This document shows positions 30,001-38,158 of a stretch of 64,000 bases of DNA, in pieces. Within the stretch, counting starts at the first letter, position 1. Each line of letters starts with the position of its first letter. This stretch comes from Liolophura sinensis. Its lineage: Eukaryota; Mollusca; Polyplacophora; Chitonida; Chitonidae. Where the stretch lies: contig NC_088295.1 of the NCBI RefSeq assembly GCF_032854445.1, positions 44,195,385 to 44,259,384 on the forward strand. Reading direction: 5' to 3'. Under the pieces are notes generated by a model. It was not told the DNA's origin. It saw only the letters and a program-made list of their open reading frames with translations, and searched no databases. The position numbers and the translations under genes were made by a program.

Positions 30001-32157
30001 ATAGCCCCAAATAAGAAAATAAGTAACACATATAATATTAATATCAGTATGATACTGATGATGAGCGGAACAAAGACTGCACAGGCACAGGGCTGATCAG
30101 CTCCAGGATATGCAGTGACAGATCTGTGCGAGTGATTCAGCCTGACTGACAGCTGTTCATGCCAGATCAGGAAATGCTCAAAGCACCTATTTGTACTTAA
30201 TAGACTGTTATAATTTATTGCACATGATAGATCCTTAAGGGCTAGAGCACCACAAGCTACTATGAAGTTAGTACATACCAGAACAAAATCTTGATACTTG
30301 TCAGAATACATAGACGAACATATACATGCACAGAGCCTATAATTCTACATGTACACGTAAGTTGGTTCAACACCTGCATACAGCCTTTTTAAATACTGAC
30401 AATAAAGCCCTCTTTTTTAGACGAAAATAGGCTAAAACTGACCACAGGCAGCTTCAACCTTCTGAGGTGCCCTTTGTCATTCAAGAAAACAAAAAAAGCC
30501 TTTTTGCATTTGGTTCTCTAGCAGGAAGGCACATGTATGTACCAGTAAACCTTGATGTCAGACTAGGAAGTCACCCATTATCATTCACCTGACAGGACTG
30601 ATTATCTTTAGACAATCTGTCGATGACATTTTAGAATACATATATAATGTACCTCAAAAAAAACAAAACATACACATTATAAGCATACCCAACGTGTTCA
30701 CAAAATGTGTCACCGTGTACGAACATCACTATAATTCAAGGTACAAGAATTCAATGTCCTGTCACTCAGTTTAACCTACATGTATATAGATAAAAGCTGA
30801 TCAAGGTACAAGAATTCAATGTCCTGTAACTCAGTTTAACCTATATAGATAAAAGCTGATCAAGCTATGAACTAGGACTGAACTATTTTCACCCACACAA
30901 CTTATATTAAAAACTTACATGTACAATAAACTTATATGTTCATGTACAATAAAGGCTGGTTATCAATACCGAAGACACAATGCTTTAGTTTGAACGAGTT
31001 GTGTACTATTGTGTACACATATTTGAGCACTAGTTCACGTACCTTAGGAACATGGACCATTTAAACTAACAAAACCTAAAACCCAATGTTGCTAATTTAC
31101 TGTTTTTATAAGCAATGACATTGTGACATACAGTAGAGGTGGTACAGGGCAGAAGAGACACAATTACGCACATGTATGACATTTGATTCCTTACTGGCAT
31201 CACAATATTTTAGAAAACTAGTGTGTTTGGCAGAACAGTTTTTATTTTTCATTATATTTAATTGGGCCATGTATCACTATAATCTGTAAGCAAGCGCGAG
31301 TACCAAATATCGGATCAAAGATGAAGGATAGATTCAGCTAGGCTAAAACTACAGATTGTAGGGCCTATCCTGTATAATTTCAGAAGAAGGATTATGTATT
31401 CTGTCAGATCATAATCAAAACAATTATCATCTATAGTAAGTGAAAAACTAGATTAGTTTACACATTACCATGCAGTAGGCGAGGTCATCAATTCGTGATC
31501 AGCTGACGACTGATGAGCTTCACCTGAACTCTCGTGTAGGCCTATCGATTTTGCAAATTGATAGATGGATGCATGCCAGTGCCCTGTTACTCCATCATGA
31601 TGTCATTAATTTTTACAGATACTTACCCCAAGTTTTTGAGCCTGATCGTTAAGTGACTTAAGCCAAGTCTCCACGAATTGAGGGAAGACATTGTAGTGAA
31701 GATAGAACCAGTTAAGTGTGGAGTTGAGCCAGAGCAATCCCTCTCCCTCACCGGTATGGCCAGAAGTCTTTTGACCTCCTTCTCTTGATCTTTCCGTTTG
31801 TCTGAACTGTATTGGACCGAAAACTAAAACCCAGGCTTTCAAAACAAGCATACATAGTCCTGCCCATCCTATAAAGCCAAATAATAAAATGTCCAAGATA
31901 TGATCTGACAGGTAAAATCTTCGTACCACTGCCAGGCTTGGCCGGCAGCCTCCGCCATCTTCCCTCGCGTTTCCCCAAGTCGATACCAAATTAGTCGCAA
32001 GGTTATATCTGCCATGCTGGAAAATTTCAACCAATGGGTGCAGACCTGAGGTAAGGATGATACCGTTACATCTGGCTCCTTCATCCCATAAATGCTCTCC
32101 GGCACCTACAACGGGCCTGGAATTCGGCGAGCTCCAAATAGCTACTGCAAACGTCAT
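2929..32157 (-). CDS. C2CD2L: C2CD2L/TMEM24-like SMP and C2 domain lipid-transfer protein, 3' end not found
   Basis: Twelve exons on the minus strand: 32157-31627, 16337-16242, 14255-14136, 11637-11533, 11109-10927, 10553-10439, 9556-9448, 8786-8725, 8137-8010, 7552-7432, 5413-5348 and 3050-2929. They total 1758 nt or 586 codons. Every junction is GT-AG and phases agree throughout. The product has a hydrophobic segment at about residues 87-114, an SMP-type lipid-binding region at about 140-345, a C2 domain at about 366-490, and a Ser/Thr-rich basic tail. The tail carries a block (ETAIRELL...TPTK.STLII) that I recognise from vertebrate C2CD2L. In vertebrates this protein is anchored in the ER, tethers it to the plasma membrane and moves phosphatidylinositol; C2CD2 is the paralogue, and one invertebrate gene may stand for both. 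Function here is inferred from homology. The C-terminus was not found in 1-2928. The exact start is uncertain. Confidence 0.88.
5111..5295. repeat. Imperfect direct repeat, period about 107 bp
   Basis: Copies start near 5111 and 5218. Both carry GTTGATG, TAGCTGGCTA, then TGTACAACCATG and ACTTATGGACAAA. It lies next to exon 11 of the C2CD2L-like gene. Confidence 0.6.
5348..5413 (-). CDS. C2CD2L: C2CD2L-like exon 11 (Ser/Thr-rich tail)
   Basis: This short exon is 66 nt, phase 1 to 1, residues 524-545, codes SPSVTSLKSGQ and similar polar residues. It was found by its in-phase acceptor (TCTGCCTCAG), donor (GTGAGA) and open frame, not by strong similarity. It could be alternatively spliced, because exons 10 and 12 would also join in phase without it. 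Confidence 0.6.
5972..5995. repeat. Poly-C run (24 bases)
   Basis: This is an uninterrupted C run in intron 10 of the C2CD2L-like gene. Its length is error-prone in sequencing. Confidence 0.9.
6580..6828 (-). repeat. SINE copy, near full length, diverged
   Basis: This copy reads tail to head on the plus strand: a TTTATT-rich tail, GATTGGTGTTTTACGCC, a central GGCCAGCATTAT block, GAGGAAGCCAGC, and a decayed tRNA-like head. Possible degenerate target duplication: TCCTTAAAAA on the left and TCCTTGAAAA on the right. The same family recurs at least eight times in the window. Confidence 0.85.
7432..7552 (-). CDS. C2CD2L: C2CD2L-like exon 10 (last C2 strand and tail)
   Basis: This exon is 121 nt, phase 0 to 1, residues 484-523 plus one base. 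It starts FLFMDP, completing the GSVTVEFLFM strand, then continues in polar, probably unstructured sequence. The acceptor is TCACTTCCAG and the donor GTAAGA. Confidence 0.82.
8010..8137 (-). CDS. C2CD2L: C2CD2L-like exon 9 (end of C2 domain)
   Basis: This exon is 128 nt, phase 1 to 0, residues 441-483 (ENFLGQAVVAIEELRKTPSS...). The FLGQA.V.IEEL motif is a conserved late C2 strand; the exon ends GSVTVE. The acceptor is TTTTTTTTCAG and the donor GTAACT. Confidence 0.88.
8725..8786 (-). CDS. C2CD2L: C2CD2L-like exon 8 (C2 domain, acidic loop)
   Basis: This exon is 62 nt, phase 2 to 1, residues 420-440 (FQVSQLTSGVRFELFDTSDD). Of three AG sites nearby, only the one after TTCTTCTTCCCAG keeps the frame open. 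The acidic DTSDD loop lies where C2 domains bind calcium, but calcium binding is not shown by this alone. Confidence 0.87.
9448..9556 (-). CDS. C2CD2L: C2CD2L-like exon 7 (C2 domain core)
   Basis: This exon is 109 nt, phase 1 to 2, residues 384-419. CYLLVDGPDQQFCTSTAKNT and then NPFWDEHF form the C2 core; NP.WDE.F is the classic C2 strand motif. The acceptor is TTTTTGCAG and the donor GTAAGT. Confidence 0.9.
10155..10360 (-). repeat. Degenerate SINE fragment with an internal 60-bp tandem duplication
   Basis: The segment TTAGTATTTAATGCCACAAG followed by a CACTTATGCGATGGCCGCCAG stretch matches the SINE core. A 60-bp unit is repeated at 10215-10274 and 10275-10334 with almost no differences, and a third partial unit starts at 10335. 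Because 60 is divisible by three, this creates a long chance frame on the plus strand. Confidence 0.75.
10439..10553 (-). CDS. C2CD2L: C2CD2L-like exon 6 (linker and first C2 strand)
   Basis: This exon is 115 nt, phase 0 to 1, residues 346-383 plus one base. It codes a basic, proline-containing linker (SAPSKPPRA) followed by SLLVKVIKASGLGG, a typical first strand and loop of a C2 domain. Confidence 0.88.
10927..11109 (-). CDS. C2CD2L: C2CD2L-like exon 5 (end of SMP region and linker)
   Basis: This exon is 183 nt, phase 0 to 0, residues 285-345 (DHDDLVDLGVAEEVLRNTIC...). The segment LGVAEEVLRNTI occupies the place of the last SMP helix of C2CD2L. The acceptor is TTTCTTTGCAG and the donor GTAAGT. 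Confidence 0.87.
11533..11637 (-). CDS. C2CD2L: C2CD2L-like exon 4 (SMP region)
   Basis: This exon is 105 nt, phase 0 to 0, residues 250-284 (MKVKLHGSGQDIKAEVSFDG then RPDIKLSVKP). The RPD.KLSV motif corresponds to a conserved strand of the vertebrate SMP domain. The internal ATG is not a start, because the exon has a good acceptor (GTCTCACAG) and joins in phase. Confidence 0.88.
11860..12158 (-). repeat. Full-length SINE with 12-bp target-site duplication
   Basis: The element spans 11872-12146. It is flanked by identical CATCTTCATTTA at 11860-11871 and 12147-12158. On the minus strand it starts GGCCTCCGTGGCTCAGTTGG, an A-box-like tRNA head, and has a B-box-like GAGTTCAAGTCC, then the central domain and an AATAAATAAAT tail. 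This is the best reference copy in the window. Confidence 0.93.
13827..14051. repeat. 25-bp minisatellite, nine copies
   Basis: Nine consecutive 25-bp units start at 13827, 13852, 13877, 13902, 13927, 13952, 13977, 14002 and 14027. The consensus is close to CAGTTTCAGTTACCACTATT plus ACAAT. There are no indels between units. It ends 84 bp from the donor side of exon 3 of the C2CD2L-like gene. Confidence 0.9.
14136..14255 (-). CDS. C2CD2L: C2CD2L-like exon 3 (SMP region)
   Basis: This exon is 120 nt, phase 0 to 0, residues 210-249 (VRSLVDSRDLSFRVFASQ...). The acceptor is TCTGTTGCAG and the donor GTAAGT. It lies 84 bp to the right of a 25-bp minisatellite. Confidence 0.87.
16242..16337 (-). CDS. 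C2CD2L: C2CD2L-like exon 2 (SMP region)
   Basis: This exon is 96 nt, phase 0 to 0, residues 178-209, beginning GPVQIKFEEV. The QI.FEEV motif matches the vertebrate SMP region directly after the exon 1 sequence, which supports joining the two across a 15.3-kb intron. The acceptor is TTTCCGCAG and the donor GTAAGT. Confidence 0.88.
17588..17832 (-). repeat. SINE with internal deletions and 13-bp target-site duplication
   Basis: The element spans 17601-17819. It is flanked by AATCTGGAAAGAA (17588-17600) and AATCTGGGAAGAA (17820-17832), one mismatch. It lacks the CACTTCTACGACGGCGGCC part of the central domain and part of the head but keeps the A-box-like end (GCTCAGTTAGTTAGCGC on the minus strand). 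Confidence 0.9.
21711..21858 (-). repeat. SINE copy lacking the tRNA-like head
   Basis: Tail and central domain are present (TTGATTGGTGTTTTACGCTG, then GGCGGCCAGCATTATAGTGG), and similarity stops at ACAGACCT. The missing part is the 5' head, as expected from incomplete reverse transcription. Confidence 0.87.
22405..22559. repeat. Imperfect hairpin repeat, 66-bp arms
   Basis: Arm 22405-22470 pairs with 22494-22559 around a 23-nt AT-rich loop. The inner part, CAATTTCTGATATTTATCTA and CCTCAACATTT, is almost fully complementary; the outer part is less so. The size and shape suit a MITE-like or foldback element. No transposase or clear target duplication was seen. Confidence 0.75.
24305..24392 (+). 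repeat. Dispersed repeat, copy 1
   Basis: AAACCACTGACCTTTGGCAA, then a TCACTATCAAACTTTCCCAC stretch and GACTCTTGTTAC. The reverse complement of 28985-29080 carries the same order of words. Confidence 0.6.
28985..29080 (-). repeat. Dispersed repeat, copy 2 (inverted)
   Basis: On the minus strand it reads AAACCACTGGCCTTAGGCAA, then TCACTGACAAATTTCCCCAG and CAAGACTTTGATGC, matching 24305-24392 with scattered changes. Confidence 0.6.
29176..29397 (+). repeat. 5'-truncated SINE with 12-bp target-site duplication
   Basis: The element spans 29188-29385 and is flanked by identical ACAAAATTACAG at 29176-29187 and 29386-29397. It begins near the B box (GTGAGTTCAAGTCCAGCTC) and lacks the A box. It ends in AAATAAATAA. 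It is the only plus-oriented copy seen. Confidence 0.92.
30737..30864. repeat. Two-copy tandem duplication, period 65 bp
   Basis: CAAGGTACAAGAATTCAATG and the following GTAACTCAGTTTAACC, ending AGATAAAAGCTGAT, occur twice at a 65-bp spacing. The second copy lacks CATGTA. The few differences suggest a recent duplication. Confidence 0.85.
31627..32157 (-). CDS. C2CD2L: C2CD2L-like exon 1: N-terminus, membrane anchor, start of SMP region
   Basis: This codes residues 1-177 and ends in phase 0 at a consensus donor (GTAAGT). The only in-frame ATG is at 32157, with A at -3. Residues 87-114 form a hydrophobic segment (ILDILLFGFIGWAGLCMLVL onwards). The SMP region begins near 140 and runs through FVETWLKSLNDQAQKLG, which resembles the vertebrate family at the same place. 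The roughly 85 residues before the anchor have no resemblance that I recognise. A second ATG in another frame (31958) offers a different possible N-terminus. The anchor and SMP part is secure; the start is not. Confidence 0.75.
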
Positions 32158-32199
32158 CTTGTCGAAATTAGGGACTCCCAGTCTTTCCCCGTTTTTCTC

Positions 32200-32207
32200 T
32201 GACGTCA
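32200..32207. promoter_or_regulatory. Perfect CRE-like palindrome TGACGTCA near the C2CD2L-like start
   Basis: It lies 43 bp upstream of ATG 32157 in locally GC-rich sequence (32185-32275). TGACGTCA is the consensus site for CREB/ATF factors. The transcription start is unknown, so it may be promoter or 5' UTR. Confidence 0.4.
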
Positions 32208-33010
32208 CGCCTGCCGGGTGCGCGTGTGAAAACGAGGCCTGGGGATTCCCTCACAGCATGCGGCTGGCCGGCCTGTAAATTGACATATCTTGGTTTAGTT
32301 TAAAACAAAACCAAAACAAAACATGTGAATAAATGAAACAAAAAATGAATTAAATATATTCGCTTTGGGACGTAATGCACACCAGTAATGTTCACTACAC
32401 AAATTATCATCACCCGACTGAAATCATGTGCAAGCAATACATGGGCGTTGCCCCTATGGTACATACCTCATTCATTGATCATATGGCTTTATAAGTAGTT
32501 TTATAACATTTACTGAGCATAATATTTTTCGTTTTCTTTCTGAAGCAATAAGAAAAGAAGTATAGTGGGATGGATAAAATACAAAGATTTACTGTAAAAA
32601 AAAAATCATAGAAATATGTTTGCCATATCAATACGTGATCAAAAGGAGAACATTTTTTTATGCCTTACCTTTTAAATAACGTCAAAGATTCAAATATTTT
32701 TGTTGTATCAAGATACACTTACGTGATAGAGTTCAAAAATACAGACGGAAATACAATGATCATATATATTAAGATTGGCATAAATCGTGGTAAACGCTAA
32801 GGATGACTAGGCCTTCGTATTTAACTGATTGTTTGCAGCTTATGTCAGCTCAACTGACAATGCAATAACCATCGTCACATATAGGTGCATGCATATAGGC
32901 CTACGTATATACATGTCTCTATATAGTGGGCATACGTTGAAATAGAATCGGTATCATATCTCCACTAATATAATGAATGAGAAAGGTTTCATTTTATTTT
33001 TACTTTTTGT

Positions 33011-33165
33011 ATTTTTTTTTATTTTTATTTATTTATTTATTTTTTTTTTTGTCTTATTGGTGTCTAACGTACTCATAAATATTTCACTTAAGCGACTGCG
33101 TCCAGCGTCATGGTGGAAGGCAACCGGGCAGAACCCGGGAGATACCCACGACAATCCTCAGGTTG
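33011..33165 (-). repeat. Truncated SINE copy
   Basis: A TTTATTTATTTATT tail is followed by TTATTGGTGTCTAACGTACTC and a diverged central domain ending at CCTCAGGTTG. The head is absent. A piece of a second repeat family follows at 33190-33265. Confidence 0.8.
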
Positions 33166-33189
33166 TGTTTTATTTTAGCTTGTCCCTGA

Positions 33190-33265
33190 ATGTGAGTGTG
33201 CTAAGGGTTTAACGTCGAACAACAATTTTTCAGTCATATGACGACGATCCCTGAATGTACGTACA
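33190..33265 (+). repeat. Fragment of a second dispersed repeat family
   Basis: It shares GGTTTAACGTCGAACAACAA and then TTTTTCAGTCATATGACGACGA with a copy near 51990-52155. It lies directly beside a truncated SINE. Confidence 0.65.
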
Positions 33266-34664
33266 TTATTTTGCTGATATACTTCGTTCAAATATACAGA
33301 ATCATCATGTGACAAAAAAATCACGCCTTCATCAATAAATCTTTATCCTACAGGATTCTGTGACACGTGTTGGGTAAATAAGATGCTTGAGCATGCCATC
33401 TACTCCAATAGAGCGTATGCAGAGACAAGCTTATGCAAACTGTCTATATGTCTGTATGTAGTTTTGGCGTGAGGGTATTTTCAGTTGTAAGATTACTGTC
33501 CCCTAAGAAAAATAAAGTGAAGGTATTCACGGCAACTGCGAATCATGTGGTTAAATTTATATGATTGCTTCAGATATTTCTTTTGTTTGTTTTTTTTGGT
33601 GTAAACCATTCCTTTAAACAGGACTTGCAAACGCCGTTTTTCTTTGATCATCGTATGACAGGAAAAAAAGTTCATTGAAAATAAGATTAACCGAAGAGAA
33701 GGTCCTTAACAGTAGTGTTCTGGGAGCTCCGTGTTCGTAAAAAGCTGGTTATTAATATATATAAGATGTACTGAAGAGAGAAAAATTGATAAACCCTCTC
33801 TCTCTTTTTTTTCTGTTTGTTTGTATGTTTTTTTTTGGGGGGGGGGGGGAGCTAACGCATGGTATTAGTATGGAATAATAAAAATAATAAAAAGAAACAG
33901 AATATACCTTAACTTTCGATACCTTGGTCTATATCTATGATGTTTTAGGCGTAACCGAGACGTATAAGGATCCACATAAATATGTCGCCCATATAAAACG
34001 ATACAGCGAAATCATGATCATCATATGCTACATCATATGCTTATACCCAACATATTTGTTACAGGTCGATCTATTTGCCGATGAATATATAGTAGCCAGA
34101 ATTACATTTCGTGCTATAAAAATTCACATCACATGTAAATGTTTAGTTTTTAGTTCACTTGTCTTACCTGTGTATGTCTCTGCCAAGCTTTCACCTGTCG
34201 TGCGCCTATGTGGATATCCTTGGTGAATGCGGCATCACCTCTCGCCCGCGTGCAGGTGTTTTCACAGCGTCCGCTTGTCGATTGCTGTCACTGCACGCCG
34301 TCCACAGGTGTGTCACTTATATATAAGGCACACGCTAACGTATTATCCCCACACACATTAGCACTACCAACGTCATTAATAATATAATCACCAATATTAG
34401 TATAAGCTATTCCCTGCTGCAAAAGATCATTGATTCTTGGCTACCCGCTTCAGGACAAATATAATACACTTTGAACATCACTGAACACTTCCAACATTTA
34501 GGTGTACTTTGACCTGCATGCGTAGCTGCAGTATTCCTCATTAATATATTACAAAATATGCATATGAATGCTAAGTATATCCTTGTGGTAGCTGTTCTAG
34601 AGGAACAATAAAAGGGTTCAAGAGACAGATCTCTGGTTAGATTCATTAGAGCGGCAAGTACATG

Positions 34665-35300
34665 CTATTAGGATGATGAACATAGTGGCGTATGGCCCAT
34701 GGCCACTGCATGCTTGCTTTGTCCAACATCATCACTGGCTGTTCAAAGGTGAAAAGGCGAGCGAGGTCACTGGCTATACGTCCAGGCATTCTGCTGTGGC
34801 GTTTGGTAGATTAAAGCTACACTGGCCATTCTACCTGGTAAGTTGCACCCGAGAATGCTCTTCCCGGATTCTTCTAAGCATTCTTGTGTAAAATATGACA
34901 GTCACCGTGGCCACCAGACGTTCTGTTAGGCATTCTCATGTGCCTTGTATGCCCACCAGTCTTTCTGTCATATAAATGTTCTTTAGGGGCGTATGGAATA
35001 GTAAATGTGGTCACTGGTCATATCGCTTAGCTTTCTACTGTGGTACATCGCACGGTGAACGCGCATGTACATGCATATGGTCACTAGCCATTCTATACAG
35101 CATTCTTATATGGCACATAACAAGGTTAACTTAACCCCTAACCATTCTGTAAAACATCCTTCCGTGGGATATGCCAAAGTGAACATTGTCACTTACCATT
35201 CTGCTAAGCAATTCTTACATATGTCGCATATGACAAAGTACACTTGGTCACCAAGCATTCCGCTGTGGCATATGGAAAAGGGTCTTACCAAGTTCAAGCA
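34665..35300. repeat. Degenerate tandem array, unit about 54 bp
   Basis: Words like GGTCACTAGCCATTCT, AGCATTCTT and GGCATATGACAAAGTGAAC recur in the same order about ten times with substitutions and small indels. Units at 35090-35300 are clearest. The open frame at 35065-35370 is a by-product. Confidence 0.65.
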
Positions 35301-35868
35301 TTGTTATGGGTTGGAATATTGCAAAGTGAACGTTACTTTCACGAGATCTCCCCATAATTATGTGAGTTAATCTCGATGTAGTAAATTCCATCTCATATTC
35401 ATCATAAGACCACGTAAAAAAAATAAATAAATAAAGCGACATTTGTATATCACATAAATACACCACCTATTCACATCTCTAACCTGTATTTTTTTTCATC
35501 TAATTGTCGGTTTATATGCCATACATACAAATCCATATTAGCACAGCTGTAAAAACAACGACTTTTTTGTACCTTGAAAAACAGGAAGTATCATGGAGAA
35601 ATAAGCGACTGAGATCGATATATAAATTCATTATGCATTATTGGACTAGGCCTATATATATATTCATTTGTTACTACAAAGTCGCTAATTGCGGAGACAC
35701 AATTTTCAGTCACTAGACTATTGGGACCATTGTTTAGCGATAAACAGCGAGCAGAGCGTGTTAATACTTATAAAGACTATGTAGGCTGTGAGTTCAAATC
35801 CACTCACAACCAATTGTTTCATTATGTCAAAAATCTTATAACGTTAAAACTGAAAGTGAGTATTGTGT

Positions 35869-35870
<2 letters not shown>

Positions 35871-35954
<84 letters not shown>
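35871..35954. repeat. (TA)42 microsatellite
   Basis: This is 84 bp of pure TA. Confidence 0.97.
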
Positions 35955-35956
<2 letters not shown>

Positions 35957-36843
35957 GTGTATATTATTCCACATTCCAGCCATAACAACTATATACCATA
36001 TATAATATATATTTACATAAAGCTTAATCCAGGGCCAGCTGTAAAATGGAAACCAATTATTTCCAATGACATGCTGGGGATCTAATGGAGGATGTGAGAA
36101 TGTGGTCCGTGGTTAAAGTCCCAAAGAGACGTGTCAGCTTGTTATGAGAATCACTAAGCTAACTTTTCATTTTCAGTTGACAACTCATAAGGCTGCAACT
36201 ATAACAAAACGCTGGATATCCAATATGTGTAAGCACTATTCACATATTATGATGACCTCTTTAAAATGACGATCGTATAGTCAAGCAGGAACTGAACACT
36301 GTCTGAAAGAGAGAGTCGGACTGTATAGTTGCACGTAAAAAACAACAAGAAGGAACCATTCATCACAGATCGGCAAAGAAATACCACTTTTGTTAGAAAT
36401 ATTATGACATTCAAAGAGAATAGGGAATGGGCGCACTTGCTTTGGAAGAACCACGTTTCTCTACTTTCTCTAAACAACGAATGGCTTTGGTTTGAAAGTC
36501 CAAGACAACTGATTGAAAAATTAAACCCCAAAGCATTTCCTTCACGACAAGTAAACTACGCGCAAATTTTGTAAGGCAGAATCCAAAGAAGCAGAAAATC
36601 GAACTGTCTGGAAGGTTATTGTTCTTCACAATCCAGAGCAATTTATTGAAGACACGATACTAAACTATGGAATATGCAATAGTTACACAAAGGTATTCAA
36701 ATATAAAGTAGACAGAACGAGAGGGTTGCTTACAGTCACTGCACTTGTATTGCTTTTGAAAAGAGGTGGCGAGGATTAAAATTGTTTAAAGAGGATCCAG
36801 AGGATTTCCAACAACCACTGTGCTGTGGTACTTGTATTTTCTC

Positions 36844-36860
36844 GGGGGGGGGGGGGGGGG
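36844..36860. repeat. Poly-G run (17 bases)
   Basis: This is an uninterrupted G run, followed by CTGGGGGGAGG. A shorter G run lies near 33837-33849. Confidence 0.9.
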
Positions 36861-36999
36861 CTGGGGGGAGGTCACACATAAGGCTCAAATACGAGGTCAC
36901 GAACCTTATTATTCCGATGTGACCTAAAGGATTTCCAAGTCACGAAAAAGTACACTATAACATGTAGAGAAGTTCGCCCGGAAGAGTCTCAAATGACAA

Positions 37000-37303
37000 A
37001 GTGTGTTCTCTCTGAAGACGAAGAGGAGAATTACCATGCAATTCGCGACATTTATTGTCCCCAAGAAAAATCTGAGGATTAGAATGAAAGTCACAACATT
37101 TATTGTCCTTAAAACGAACCGCAGGATTAAAATGTAAGTCACAATATTTATTGTCCCCGATGCGAACCTGAAAATTACATTGAAAGTTATAACATTTATG
37201 GTCCCCAAGACGAACTTGAGGCTTACAGCAAAGGTCACAACATTTATTGTCCTCAAAACTAACCCGGAGATAACCATGCAAGTTACAACATTTATATAGT
37301 GGT
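37000..37303. repeat. 48-bp tandem array, six units, open in two minus-strand frames
   Basis: ACATTTATTGTCC-type words recur at exactly 48-bp steps (37048, 37096, 37144, 37192, 37240, 37288). No unit carries an indel, so two minus-strand frames stay open. One gives a 16-residue repeat close to NKCCDLHFNPQVRLGD. That frame has no ATG; the other starts from an ATG at the right end. No splice-defined exon or known family was recognised, so I treat it as a minisatellite. Confidence 0.8.
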
Positions 37304-38064
37304 GGATTTCCATCTGACGTGTTGGCAATTAGGACTCTTACCGATATTTCCAATTTAGGAAGTCTTGTGAAAAAGGCACAGGATTATAGATTTATTTTGA
37401 CATCAGCCGATCGTTAACGTCAGGCTGATTGCGACGATTGCGTAACTACAATCTCTAAGTGATTTGCGGTAATTAACACTGTAGTGAACAATACTATCCA
37501 TATTTAAGCGCGATGGTATTTAATTGCTGTTAAGTCAGCTGTATACTCATGGCTCGTATAGCTGATCCCAGAAATCCTTGCATATAATATGCCTTGTATC
37601 ATTGTGGCATGGAAACATTTGTATATATGTATTCTCTGCACAATTAGCAATTCTCTAAACCCTCTATACTATGTACGGAATCTATACGATACTGCCGTCT
37701 TGAATGCGTTGATTAGCGTCAATCCTTAAGCTGTCCGATTGATCTCCGTAAGTCTGAGCTGCACACGTATCGAGTGGGCCAGAATGAAACGATAACCTTA
37801 TACCTCCTATATAAATTATTCAACACGTTTTAAACGTAAGACTTTGATATTCCACACACATTATTTATTGGATACTGGACGCCTTTTATTTAAAAAATCA
37901 CATCCTATGTCAATAGTTTTGACACTAAACAAATGTAAAAGGGTATTTCGATGCCCATCCATATTTGTTTCATCTGCAAACTGCCGCACGAACTTCATTG
38001 ACTTTTTTTTTGTCACCAAGGCCCCCGTGCACGAACAGTGAGAGTGTAAGAATCCACAACTTGC

Positions 38065-38158
38065 CTGTCCAAGGCCGGATTTGAACCCGCGCCTTATGAG
38101 TTCTAAAGGTTAAAAAAAAACTAGCGTCTTAACCCCTCGGTCATGTCTCGTGATGCAG
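38065..38158 (-). pseudogene. tRNA-like pseudogene or SINE head
   Basis: On the minus strand, TGACCGAGGGGTTAAGACGC resembles the A-box half of a Leu/Ser tRNA, and GCGGGTTCAAATCCGGCC is a good B box. The anticodon arm is replaced by a T-run, so it cannot fold as a working tRNA. It may be a tRNA pseudogene or the head of another SINE. Confidence 0.55.

Larger units (their letters stand above)
16338..31626 (-). other. C2CD2L: Intron 1 of the C2CD2L-like gene (15.3 kb)
   Basis: The intron is bounded by a GTAAGT donor and a TTTCCGCAG acceptor that join phase 0 to 0. It holds SINE copies (17601-17819, 21711-21858, 29188-29385), a hairpin repeat (22405-22559), a two-copy dispersed repeat (24305-24392, 28985-29080), a 65-bp tandem duplication (30737-30864) and a short AT tract near 15608-15628 lies just outside it. 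No nested gene is recognisable; the frames at 25523-25846 and 25970-26266 look like chance. Confidence 0.8.

Noticed and set aside
36329-36641. Overlapping 76-81 codon frames on both strands
   Set aside because: No family match from inspection; frames on both strands of the same DNA suggest chance or repeat origin.
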